Part shown: positions 11,301 through 21,005 of the stretch, piece after piece
How the letters are laid out: each line of letters begins with the position of its first letter
Position numbering within the stretch: the first letter of the stretch is position 1
Assembly: GCF_000313135.1 (NCBI RefSeq)
Contig: NW_004457671.1
Coordinates: 167,776 to 231,775, forward strand
Direction of reading: 5' to 3'
Source: Acanthamoeba castellanii str. Neff
Lineage: Eukaryota > Discosea > Longamoebia > Acanthamoebidae
DNA length: 64,000 bases
The notes under the pieces: model-generated
Told to the model about the DNA's origin: nothing
Database searches by the model: none
What the model saw: the letters and a program-made list of their open reading frames with translations, nothing else
Program-made: the position numbers and the translations under genes

Positions 11301-12903
11301 GTGGGTCATCCGCGATAAGCGCTCGCACCGCGAGTTCGCCCTCCTCGAGGACAAGCTCGTACGCGAACCTACATCTCTTCTCTCTCTTTTCTCGTTTTCG
11401 TTTTCGTTCTTGCTTCATCCCCCCCCCGTGTGGGCACGCACATTCCGCTCATTCCGCATTCATGCGCATACCACAGAAAAGCAACTGCTCCAAGTTCGGC
11501 GTGATCTACGGCAGGGACGGCCAGGACGAAACCCAGATGTACAACAATGGTACCTTTGCATGTGCCCCAGGGCGCACACGCGGCGCACACACGGCACTCA
11601 CAATCGATATTTGGGGGAGATGCAGAACACGGCAGTGAAGTGTTCGAAGATTTCCTGAGCTCGCTGGGCGACCGCATCAACATGAAGGGCTGGGACAAGT
11701 ATCGAGGCGACTTCTCCAACAAGGGTACCCGCCACCACCATTCGTACATTCATTTTGCCGGCTGAGCCGTTCGTTCTAAACAACACACGACACCGCACGT
11801 ATGACGCGCCACCAACAGCCGACCAGAAATCGCTCTACACTGTGTTTGGCGACCACGAGATCATGTACGTAGCTTCGCCTTCGACCTCTCATTCGAAAGT
11901 TGCTCGATGTGCTCATCTGATCTATCGACCACCGGTGACCAGGTTCCACGTGATGACGTACATCCTGATGATGAAGAACACCGACCAGTACGGCCAGCAG
12001 TGGGAGCGCAAGCGGTTCATCGGTAACGACATCGTCGTCATCGTGTTCTACGAGGGCAAGGTAGCCACCCACCCATCCGCCGTGTGCGTGTGCGTGTGCG
12101 TGTGCGTGCTACACGCAACGTGGTGGTCTGTGGGCGGCACTAAGTGCGAGCCCCTTTTTCTTCTTTTCCTTTCTTTTTTCCCTGATGCGCAGAAACCGCT
12201 GGACCCCAACATCTTCGTGTCGAACTTCAACCACGTGTTCGCCCTCGTCGTCCCCGAGGAGAGGAACGGCACCACCTACTACGCGTACATCCCCCCCCCC
12301 GACCTTCTCTCTCTCTCTCTTCGCTTTCGCATTCTTTTTCGTTTTCTGGCACTGACGTTGTGTGCGTGTCGTGAATGGTTGGAATTCCTGAAGGCTGCAC
12401 ATGGCCTACAAGGTCGGCGTCGCTGAGTCGAAGCCGCCGCTGCCCGAGGAGGCCGTCTGGGAGCGTGGCCCCGAGTTCCGCGAGTTCCTCCTGACCAAAT
12501 GTACGCCCTCCTCTCATGTTCATTTTTTCTTGCGGCCGGGTGAACGCGCACGATGATTGATTATGGCTGGGTGTGCAGTGATCAACGCCGAGCGGTGCGC
12601 GATGTCGGCGACCCAGTTCAGGCGGCCGCAGGAGAAGGTGCGAGCCGAGCTGTTTGAGAATCTGCAGACCAAGTTCCCCAAGAAGTCCGCCCGCGGCATT
12701 GCCCGGTACCGTTTCTCTCTTTCATGCCAACACACACACATATGGGAGCACACACGCGCGCTGCACGCACTGTGTGTCTGACGGTGTTCACTCTTCGCTG
12801 GCTGCTCGCCCACAGGAGTAAGGCGACCGACGACGGGAGCCAGATCTCGCCGGAGTACCTCGACAAGGAGACTGCCGATGCCATTGCCCAAATCAGGGGC
12901 TGA
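7638..12903 (+). CDS. SH2-leucine-rich repeat-RapGAP domain protein
   Basis: A multi-domain signalling protein of roughly 20 exons. The N-terminal part (7638 to about 8395) matches the linker that precedes SH2 domains in SHK proteins, ending KQFDLFLRRFGPPERSLAK and IRDVLQNGK. The SH2 domain follows (about 8515-8930): WFHGKQSRQASERLLMES, with the phosphotyrosine-binding Arg in DFLMRYSS (FLMR instead of FLVR). About five or six leucine-rich repeats (9320-10000) include YLDLSRNKLTELPEDLSAL. The C-terminal half is a Rap/Ran-GAP domain (about 10640-12500): TVFGDHEIMFHVMTYI, and RKRFIGNDIVVIVFYEGK, which keeps the GND asparagine that acts as the catalytic Asn thumb in Rap1GAP. Inferred role: tyrosine-phosphorylation-dependent inactivation of a Rap-type GTPase, probably in adhesion or motility. 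The stop TGA is at 12901-12903. Confidence 0.88.
10236..10320. repeat. GTGTGTGC-type simple repeat in an intron
   Basis: A tandem GTGTGC/GTGTGT tract occupies an intron of the SH2-LRR-RapGAP gene, between the LRR block and the linker that leads to the RapGAP domain. It ends at the acceptor (GTGCAG near 10316-10321). It is non-coding. Confidence 0.7.
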
Positions 12904-13039
12904 AGAGAAAAGCACCACAACTCTTTCTTTTTTCTTTTTTCTGTCATCACCTCCACAAAACAAGGTGGAGAAATTTAACAGGAGGGAACCACCCACGCGC
13001 AGTCGAATAGTTTTTTTATAAATATCTAGTTATTGATTG

Positions 13040-13726
13040 ATGGCCAGCACCAGCAGCAAGAAGCCGTGGGAGAGGGCGGGGCTGACAGGGGCGGGCGTGG
13101 TGCCCTTCGCCGTGTTGGAGAGGGAGCCAGGCGACGAGGATAGCGTCTCGCAGGAGGTGATGGTCCTGTTCCACACCAAGGAGGTGGGCAAGAAGGTGGG
13201 CTACCTGGTCGACTTTGGCGGCGGCGTGGGCGAGGACGAGGGCGACGACTCGGCCGTGGCCGTGGCGGCCCGCGAGATGAGCGAGGAGACGGCGGGCGTG
13301 TTCGACCTCAGCCCCGACGAGCTGGCTCGGCAGCCCATCGCCTCCAACCGCGCGGTGCAGGCCAGCCCCCTGACCACCCTGGCCACTGGGCGCCTGCTGG
13401 CGCGCCTTCTTAAGGGCCTCGGCCACTATGGCGAAGTAGCGGCTCGTGTCGAAGAAGAAGAAGGTGGTGATGGTGACAAGGTGTGGCATGGGAGCACGGA
13501 CGAGGGCGGCTACGAGGTGTTCTTCGTGCGGATGCCCTACGTGAGCGCCGACGAGCTCAACCAGCTCTTCGCCGTGTCGGACCGCCGCTGTCGCTTCCAG
13601 TGGGTGCCGCTCAACGAGCTCGTCGAAGGCAGGCCGCCGCTGCCCCTCCACCCGCGCCTCGTGGCCATCCACGGGCTGCCCGCCATCTGGACCGCCATCG
13701 CCGCCCACCACCAGCGCAGCAAATGA
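13040..13726 (+). CDS. Nudix hydrolase-like protein, single exon, altered Nudix box
   Basis: An intronless ORF of 228 codons starting at ATG 13040. The Nudix box lies near 13210-13300. Against GX5EX7REUXEEXGU it reads G-X5-D-X7-REMSEET-A-G, so the first Glu is Asp and the last Gly is displaced by one Ala. The metal-binding Glu pair of REMSEE is kept, so metal binding and hydrolysis remain possible but are not assured. The substrate cannot be assigned. The gene starts 137 bp after the RapGAP stop on the same strand, behind an AT-rich stretch with TTTATAAATA. That stretch may serve as the 3' end of the upstream gene, the promoter, or both. It converges on the SHK gene. Confidence 0.75.
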   Translation: MASTSSKKPWERAGLTGAGVVPFAVLEREPGDEDSVSQEVMVLFHTKEVGKKVGYLVDFGGGVGEDEGDDSAVAVAAREMSEETAGVFDLSPDELARQPIASNRAVQASPLTTLATGRLLARLLKGLGHYGEVAARVEEEEGGDGDKVWHGSTDEGGYEVFFVRMPYVSADELNQLFAVSDRRCRFQWVPLNELVEGRPPLPLHPRLVAIHGLPAIWTAIAAHHQRSK

Positions 13727-13754
13727 ACTTACACACATGACTATCTAATGTAAA

Positions 13755-13783
13755 TGTGGAGTGTTCTACACGAACGCTCCACA
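13755..13783. other. Hairpin in the convergent intergenic space
   Basis: A 12-bp inverted repeat (TGTGGAGTGTTC and GAACGCTCCACA, one G-U-tolerable mismatch) has a 5-base loop. It lies in the 177 bp between the stops of the Nudix gene (+) and the SHK gene (-). It could form in either 3' UTR. Confidence 0.5.
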
Positions 13784-13903
13784 CTACGAGAGAAGATGAG
13801 CACATGGGTAGCCAGCGGTTGTATGTGAACGTAGTCATGAACGGGTCTACATGCCGGGAGTGAGAAAGCAGCGCGCGTTGTTTTGGGTGGCTGGCCTTGT
13901 GGC

Positions 13904-16900
13904 TCAGCTTCGGGAGGCCGTCAGCGAGGCCGAAGAAGGAGTCGCGGAGGACGAGGGCACGCCGAACTTCTTGTAGAACGGGGAGCCGGGGCAGGAGGAG
14001 GTGAGGCCGAGGATGTTCTTCGTGCTCTCGATGGTCTCCACCAAGCTGTCGAACACCATGTCCTTGTTCACCATGAATCTGCGTGTGCGGACAAAACCAC
14101 CACACACACACACCCCACACACACGCACACAATGAGTTTGGTTGTAGAAAGAGGGAGAGGGTTAGGTGCACGCACCTCCCCTTGCCGTCATCGGAGCGGG
14201 TGATGCGGATGTGGCCGATCGATGGGCCGGCCGCCACGCGCGTGATGGTGAAGGCGCCCGGATGCGTCGCGTTGGTGCTGAAGCGCACCAAAAACGTTCC
14301 CTGCAATACCGGCAATTAATCGATTCGCGTCAGTCGTCAACCTTACCGTGCGTGCGTGCGTGCGGCGAGTGTCTACCTGGGGGCAGCTCTGAATGCGGTA
14401 GGTGGCGTCCGCGGTCTCGATGTCGCCATGGAACCACTTCTGCGTCAGCACCGCGTGGATGGCGTCCAAGATCGTCCGCTTGGGGTTGGCCTCCGGCACC
14501 ATCTGCAGCGGGCACGCAGCAGAGACAGAAAAGAAATGGAAACACCAAAAGAAAAAGAATGCACGTGAGCTGCCAAGCATTCCGCACTTTGGGCGGGGGA
14601 GCAACTGTACCTCCCAGTTGTCCATGTCGCATTCGTCGTCGTCGTCGTCGCTCCACGAGCAGTAGGCCGAGTCGTCCTTGTCCTGGTGGTGGCGGCGCTC
14701 CCTACGGCGCTCGCGCTTCGAGGGCGCAGCAAAGGCCGGCGGCGTATCGACATCGCCGTCGGTGTCTTCCGAAGACGAAGACGACGAATCGTCGCCACCG
14801 CCGCCCTTGGTGCGTCGCTTGCGGGTGAGGAGGGCCGACGACTTGAAGTTTTTGCCCATCCGCTCCATCTTGCTGCCGGCGCCGCCGTGCTTCTTGTCCT
14901 GGAGCGAATCGATGAGCTTGCCGCCGCTGTGGCTGTTGCCGGCGTGGTGCTTGTTCTTGACGGACGACAGGGAGAGCGCGCCGGTCGACATGCCGCGGGC
15001 GAGGTGGAAGGTCTTGGGGTCGATGCGGGACTTCTTCTTCTTCTTGGTCGTCTTCTCGGCCTGGCGCGATGCCGACGATTCTCGGCTGGGCCGCCGTCGC
15101 AGTCGCCGCTGTTGCTTGTTTCGCAGCACGTTGATGATCGTCGCCCAATTCCTGCAAACGCTTTGCAGGTCGGTCCAATCGTATTCATCAAAGTAGCGGA
15201 AGATGGCCAACGACAGCTCCACCGGCAGCACCGACGCAAAGTCGACGCGCTTGCTCTTCGCATCCTGTGTTGTGGGGAGAGTTTGAGAAATGCGAAGAAG
15301 GCAAAAGAACGAATGCGACAGAGGGGAGGGGAGGGGAGGGTAAACCCGTTCGCTTTCTTCTTCGCTCTCCGAGTCCGACTCAGAGGAGTCCGTCACGTCG
15401 GCCTCCTCTTCTTCCGACGACGATTCTGTAGGTTGCATGGGAACCAAAGAAATGAAAAGGATGAGTCAAATAACGGCAGGAAACAACATCGGTGAGAACG
15501 TCGGTGCGCGCTGTGTCGGTATCACACTCACCCGAATCGTCGTCGCTCTCGGAGGCGTAGTGGCCCCTGCCGGCCCTCTTTCTCCGGGTCGCCGCTCGCC
15601 TCTTGCCGCTACCGGCCCGCCGCCCGTCCTTGTGGCTGCCGTGTCCGGATGCGCTCTTCTCCTTTGTACATGCCGCACCGCCGCCCTTGCCCTTGCGCAT
15701 GAGCGCCTGTTTCCTCGGACTCACCAGCGCCTCGTCACACGTCGACGGCCTGACGACGAAGCAAGACACGAGGATGAGAGGGGGGGGGGTCGCGAGTGGG
15801 TTGGTGTAGCGCGCGGCGACGAACGCATCGTACCTGGGTGGCGGGAGCGTGACGTTCTTGGACACGGGACCGAACCAGTCCAAGATGCGGCCGAACTGTT
15901 GGATGTGCACCATCTCCTTCTTGCGCACTGCAAGAAGAAGCGAGAAGCAAGAAGCAAGTTATGTTGGTTAGCTTTGGAGGGGCTGACGGGGAACGCATCA
16001 CGTGCAGGCACGTTACCGGCGATGCGGCTGCCGAGAGCCAGCGTGCCCTCGTCGACCGGGTCCTTGGCTGTAACTAGGGGGGCGAGGAGATGTGTGAGCG
16101 CAGAGGCACTGTTGCTCCCCACCATGTGGCGTGGCGAGGCGAGGGGGGGCGACGTACAGACGACCAGAGCCTTGAAGCACTGCATGACCATCTCCTCTCG
16201 CTCCTCCTCCTCCCGCTCTTTCTCTCTGTTGTGTCGAGATGGGTGACGGGTGGCACCAAACAAGTCAGCTGAGCAGAACATGATAATAATACTGTAAAAT
16301 TAAAAGAATGCTGTGAAGAACATGTTGTGGCTATGTTGCAAGTTCAATCGATCTGCTATTTGTCGGCGATGGTGGACCAGATATTAAAAATAATAAATAA
16401 TAAAAAATAAAAAGAATATATTCATATAATATATAAATTAAAGTGTTGAGGAAGAGGGAAGGTACCGGAGCTGCTCGTTCGCGCTCCCTTTGCTTTGTAC
16501 AAGGCGACGCCCGCGAGGCGGCCGCACTTTGAGGAATCTGTAGAAGGCACGAACAAACACGCCCCACTCCACCGCTTGCTGCTCGACGAGTCGACAGCAA
16601 CAAACCACCAAAAAGAGGTGAGACGGGGACGCTCGAGAGACACAAAGACACGACCAACGACTAACGACACGACACAAAGCAAAGAATCGAGTGGGAGGAA
16701 GGAAGAAAGCGGGTGCGCACCTGCTTGGGGAAGTTCTCGATCCAGAAGCGTTGGCCTTCCTCGTCTCTGACCGCCATCCTGATGAAGATCTCGTCCAGCT
16801 GTGCAGAAAGAAGAGGGGATGGGTGTTAGCTGAGGAGGGGGAGGAACGCCCACCCGGGTGGATGGGTGATGGTGGTGATGATGGCGATGCGGGGTGCGCG

Positions 16901-19673
16901 CACCCTGGCCGTGATCTGCACAAAGTCGGGGCGGCACGCGGACTCGTGGTACCAGCACGCCTGGATGAGCTGTCGCAAGGCCGTCGGACAATCGCTGCGG
17001 GTTCACCAAAAAGAAGCAAAAAGAAAAGGGGCGTGAGACCGGGAGACAAGCGAGCACGCCGGATAGTGGAGGAGAGGTGGGAGGGGGAGTGGTACTCGGG
17101 CAGCGGCGGGCGTTCCTTCTGCCTGCACACGGCCTCGATGAGTTCGTCCAAGTTGGCAAAGTAGGGGTAGGGCTCCTCAGTCGTGAGCAATTCCTGCACG
17201 TGCCAACAACGCGGCGGTCAACCAAACGATAACGATTGAAGGGTTCAAGGTCGTTGAAGAGAGGAACGAGAGCCGGAGAGGAGGGAGGAAAGGCGACGAA
17301 CCCAGAGAATGAGACCAAAGGCGTACACGTCGGCCTCCTTCGTGAAGGACTGGTGGCTGGAGAGCGGCGTACCCAGCACCTCTGGCGCCGCCTGTCGATA
17401 CACGGAACGTCGTTTAATATTTCGTAATTTCTAAGTAATAAGTAATAATAGTGGCCGTGCTGTACCTTGTGGGGGTAGTAGGAGGGACCGCACAGCATCG
17501 GGAAGCCAAAGTTGGCGACCTTGATGACCGCGCGCCCCTCCCGGTACTCCACCGACAGGTTCGACGAATTCAAATCCCTGGTGCGCCGACATGGGGGAAC
17601 GGTGAGCGCCTCGTTCCACGAGCGAGCGAAAGAGAGGAGAGGGGAGAGAGGAGGGGGGAGGAGAGAGAGAGAGGCCGTACCCGTAGACAATGGGCGGCAC
17701 GGAGGAGTGCAACCAGGCCATGCCGGAGGCGATGTCCGACGCCATCAGCATGCGATGAAACAGACTCCACTGGCCTTCGTTGGGCGACAGCGGACTGTAG
17801 CGACACACAATGCCCGACCACACACACGCGTGGAAGTGGTCAGCCCACCGGCCCGATGGGTGTTCTCGCGAGGAAAACGAATGCGAGTCGGGTTTGAGGT
17901 TTGGGACGGTGGGGCGGAGGGAGGTGCGTACGCGGGGGAGTGGCGGTGTGCCCGGAGAAGCCGAGAGAAGCCGCCCTCGTCCAGGGTCTCCTCGATCAGC
18001 TTGAAGCGGCCCGGCACCGTGCAGGCACCGAGGCACGACACGACATTCGGATGCGCGACCCTGCACACGACCAAGAAAGAAAGAAGAGAAGAGAAGGAAA
18101 CAAACCAGAAGAAGAAGAAGAAGAAGAACACACGAGTTCGTTAGACGACCCCCAAGATGTGCATCGTGCCATCTCGGTGGCGGAGAGCGGCGGCTCGGCG
18201 GTGCGTACGTGATGCGCTTGGCCACCGCCTTGCGGAAGCGGCGGAGCTCTGTGCCCTTGAGCTCCTTGATACGCGGAATCTTGATTATCACCTGGTTACA
18301 CGGAAAAAAACGAAACAAAACAAAATAAAAACAAAAGCAACAACACAACACGCAGGGTCAATAAATAGTTAACGCACACGACCAACGCGTTGGGCAAAAA
18401 GGTGTCAAGGAAAAGAAGAGGGAAAACTGTGTGCACGTGCCTGTCTGCCTCGCCACATGCCATGGTACACCTTCTCGATCCATCCGGGTCCGTTGGGATA
18501 CCACGCGATTCGCCGACCGATGACCAGCTCGCGCTCGTCGATCTCGCCCACCATGTACTCCCGCTCGGCCCTCTGCTTTGCCACCCACCACCAGGGTCAG
18601 CCGACCCCGTTGCATCGCGCGCGCGCGACACACACACACACACACACAGCCGACAAAAACAGAAAGCGCACGCGCTCGATCGTCCGATCTGATGGAGCAA
18701 AGAAGAAGAAGAAGAGCACCTTGACGTCCTGCTGCTCGGGCTCGTCGTCCGAGTACTGCTGCGCGCGCTTCTTCTTCGCCCATTTCTTGTCGCCGCCGTC
18801 CGCCGCCGTTCGATCGCGCCGCTGTGCGCGCTTGGCGTGGCGTCCGCGCCGGCTGTCACGGCCGCCCTCGGAACCGCTGCTGTTATCGTCGTCGTCGTCG
18901 TCGTCACCACTGGAGCCGTCGTCGCCCGCGCTGCCGTCCCGCTGGCGACCAGGCGCCGCTGTTGACATGGACGAGGCCGCGTGGGCCGCGGCACGTCGGT
19001 GGGCAGACGAGGAGGCGCGAAGGCCGCGCGACGACGAAGAGGCGGGCTTGTCACCCAGGGCTTCGTAGTAGGCGAGGCCCTCGGCGGCCGAGTCGCCAGC
19101 GGTGCCTTCGTGGGGCGCGCGATGGTGGTCGATGGCGTCGGCCTCGCCGGGGAGGTCGGTGTCGTCGTACTGGCTAGACAGGGCCAGGCCCAGCACGTCG
19201 TCGCCGAGCCCGCGTTCGTTGGCGTAGCCATCTTGCGAGACATCTTGGAAAGATCCGCGCTTGTTGCTGCTACTTCGGCTGGTGCTGGGCTTCGCTCTCT
19301 TTTCCTTGGCCATCTTTTTGGCGCCTCCATTGATGGATGAGATGCCGGCAGGGCTGCTACTCACTCCCTCGGCGCGATGAAGCGGGCAAAACCCGTAGAC
19401 GGTGGGTCCCAGAAGCCCGATGCCATTATGATGATGATGATGATCGAGGTCATCAAGGGGTGGCTTGCTTCCGTGGCCCCCGCCCCCAGTGCCTCCGTAA
19501 GATTGATATGCTCGTACACAAGCTGTACACGCCTCTGGCCGCGCGTGACCGCCCCCTCCATGAAAAGGGGGCGCCCCTAGTGCAGCTGGCGAGGCGGAGG
19601 AATAGGATCGGCGAGCATAATCATCCATCATCATCCAATCAATCTCTCGGCCGTTTTCGGTTACTAGCCGCAA
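13904..19673 (-). CDS. SHK-type kinase-like/F-box/SH2 protein (probable pseudokinase)
   Basis: A long multi-exon gene read as one unit. The disordered, Ser/Asp/His-rich N-terminus spans about 19673-18720. A kinase-like domain follows: VIGRRIAWYPNGPGWIEK (atypical Gly loop), VIIKIPR (the VAIK Lys is present), VYGDLNSSNL (HRD replaced by YGD; Asp and Asn kept), VANFGF (DFG changed to NFG), AAPEVLG and DVYAFGLILW. Next comes the SHK linker with FWIENFPKQ, VEWGVFVRAFYRFL and IQQFGRILDWFGP. An acidic/basic insert then contains an F-box near 15130-15250 (LPVELSLAIFRYFDEYDW, then LQSVCRNW). The C-terminal SH2 domain is KWFHGDIETADATYR, then GTFLVRFS with the binding Arg. Dictyostelium SHKs have kinase then SH2. 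The NFG change suggests reduced or no catalysis. The AT-rich intron at about 16215-16465 could instead be a gene boundary, but the linker homology spans it. Confidence 0.8.
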
Positions 19674-20146
19674 CCGCGGGCCTCTTGTCTCGTCTCTTTG
19701 ATTTTTCTCTCGGGCGAGCTGTGGGCTCCTCAGCGTCGCGATCTTCGGCGTCTTGTTGTAACTTCACCGAAGTGTGATTATTTGTCGATACGGCCGATTC
19801 TCCAGAAGAATTCGAGGCTTGGAATGCCAGAAGAATGTTCCGTCCCAGAATGCCAAGAACGTCCAGATATTCCCGATGGGCCGGAAGTCCGTGCATCCTG
19901 ATAAATCCCGTTACGGGGTTGGGCCTGCTTGGGTCGCCTTGTAAGGGGCTTGTCCGTTGAACATCCGCGAGTTTTTCGCAGGTTGATGGCGAAATGGTGT
20001 GCGCAGGCCGTGTTTGGCCGCAAATTAGGACCAGGCCGAACTGCTTTATCCCAACACATCGGCTCGAGTCTTTCCTCTTTACCCTCCGCCTCCCACACAG
20101 ACCGGTCACCTCTTCTCCCTCTCGTTCTTTCACCACCACCACCACC
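19674..20146. promoter_or_regulatory. Divergent intergenic region
   Basis: About 470 bp lies between the SHK gene start (-) and a small + gene. An open frame runs through it on the minus strand, but its composition looks like a GC-driven chance frame. No TATA element is obvious. A CT-rich stretch (about 20070-20130) precedes the small gene's ATG. Confidence 0.4.
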
Positions 20147-20407
20147 ATGCAGTCCTCGTTCTCTCTGCCCCGCCTCGCCGCCTCCCGTCTCTCGACTCCC
20201 GCCGCTACTCCCACCCACCGTGCCAAGACTGTCGTCCCGCTGGTGGGCGGCGCCTGCTTGGGTCTCGGCCTGTGGACCAACAACTCGAGCCAGCCGCTCT
20301 CGCTTCCCCATCTTCGTTCGGCCGTCGCTACGTCGCGCCGCCAGCTCTCTGGCCTGTTCCTCTCGGATGATCTGCACCAGAGCATCGGCGTCAACATCCT
20401 CGAGTGA
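20147..20407 (+). CDS. Small hypothetical protein, possible mitochondrial presequence
   Basis: An intronless ORF of 86 codons; no family was recognised. The N-terminus (MQSSFSLPRLAASRLSTPAA) is Ser/Arg/Leu-rich without acidic residues, like a mitochondrial targeting peptide. A short hydrophobic stretch follows (TVVPLVGGACLGLGLWTN). The acidic end is DDLHQSIGVNILE. The ATG sits after a CT-rich leader and an ACC repeat, resembling other starts in this window. The frame stays open upstream to about 19994, so a longer N-terminus is possible. This may be a small inner-membrane or respiratory-complex accessory protein, which is inference only. Confidence 0.5.
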   Translation: MQSSFSLPRLAASRLSTPAATPTHRAKTVVPLVGGACLGLGLWTNNSSQPLSLPHLRSAVATSRRQLSGLFLSDDLHQSIGVNILE

Positions 20408-21005
20408 TCCTGCTCGAGCGACGTCCATCTTTTCGACCTCTTCCCCACGACACGACCGCAACGAAAATCAATCAATCCCGAAAGTATAATCTACGAACAC
20501 AACCACCTCTGCCTACCCTTCAATAGAACGGGTAGTGCGTGTGGCGCAGCACCGGCTCCGGCTGGCTGCACCTCGCCGCACCCTGTACCGGTACACAGGG
20601 TGACGTCTCGCCCGCGAGTCGAGGCCCGTCTTGGACACCCCGCGCACCGTGGGGACGGACCACCACCACGCGCCAGACCGCGGTACCTTGTACAGCCCCG
20701 CCGACAGTCCGACGACGAGCAGCTGCTCCGCCTGTGCTGTCACGGGAAGAGCCTCACAACAACTCTCTCCCCTCTTTCCCAAGCCCAACGTCCGGCATCC
20801 GACAATGGGCTTTATAAATACATTTTAAACATTTTCTCGTTATCCTGCGTTCCTTCTATTGGTGGCCACTTTTCTCGGGACTGAGAAAAGGGGGAATTCT
20901 TCTTCAGCTGGTTGGAATGCCTCTCGAAACCTTTGCCAAAACAGCTTGAAATTTTGCCACACTTGCCAAACTTTGCGCCACCATTTTTATTTTTATATTT
21001 TCGTG
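20408..21005. other. Intergenic region with possible minus-strand exons
   Basis: About 600 bp without a confident gene. On the minus strand two pieces can be joined by a GTACCG...ACAG intron (donor near 20690, acceptor near 20592). They give a short hydrophobic segment, EQLLVVGLSAGLYK, and an ending, EPVLRHTHYPFY, with stop at 20520-20522. This resembles the tail of a small membrane protein, but no ATG was found. A minus-strand TATA-like TATTTATAAAG lies near 20815. The rest, including the AT-rich 20880-21005 stretch before FIG4, shows nothing else. Confidence 0.3.

Noticed and set aside
16215..16465. AT-rich stretch as a gene boundary, giving separate kinase and F-box-SH2 genes
   Set aside because: SHK-type linker blocks on both sides read on (VEWGVFVRAFYRFL, then MVMQCFKALV and IQQFGRILDWFGP) in the order found in SHK proteins, so an intron is more likely. 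The alternative is not excluded.
19639..20475. 278-codon minus-strand open frame between the SHK and FIG4 genes
   Set aside because: It lies antisense to the small + gene and overlaps the SHK start region. The composition looks like a chance frame in GC-rich DNA and there is no recognisable domain.
20530..20620. Possible tRNA-like or stem-loop RNA in the GC-rich intergenic segment
   Set aside because: No acceptor stem, anticodon arm or A/B boxes could be matched.
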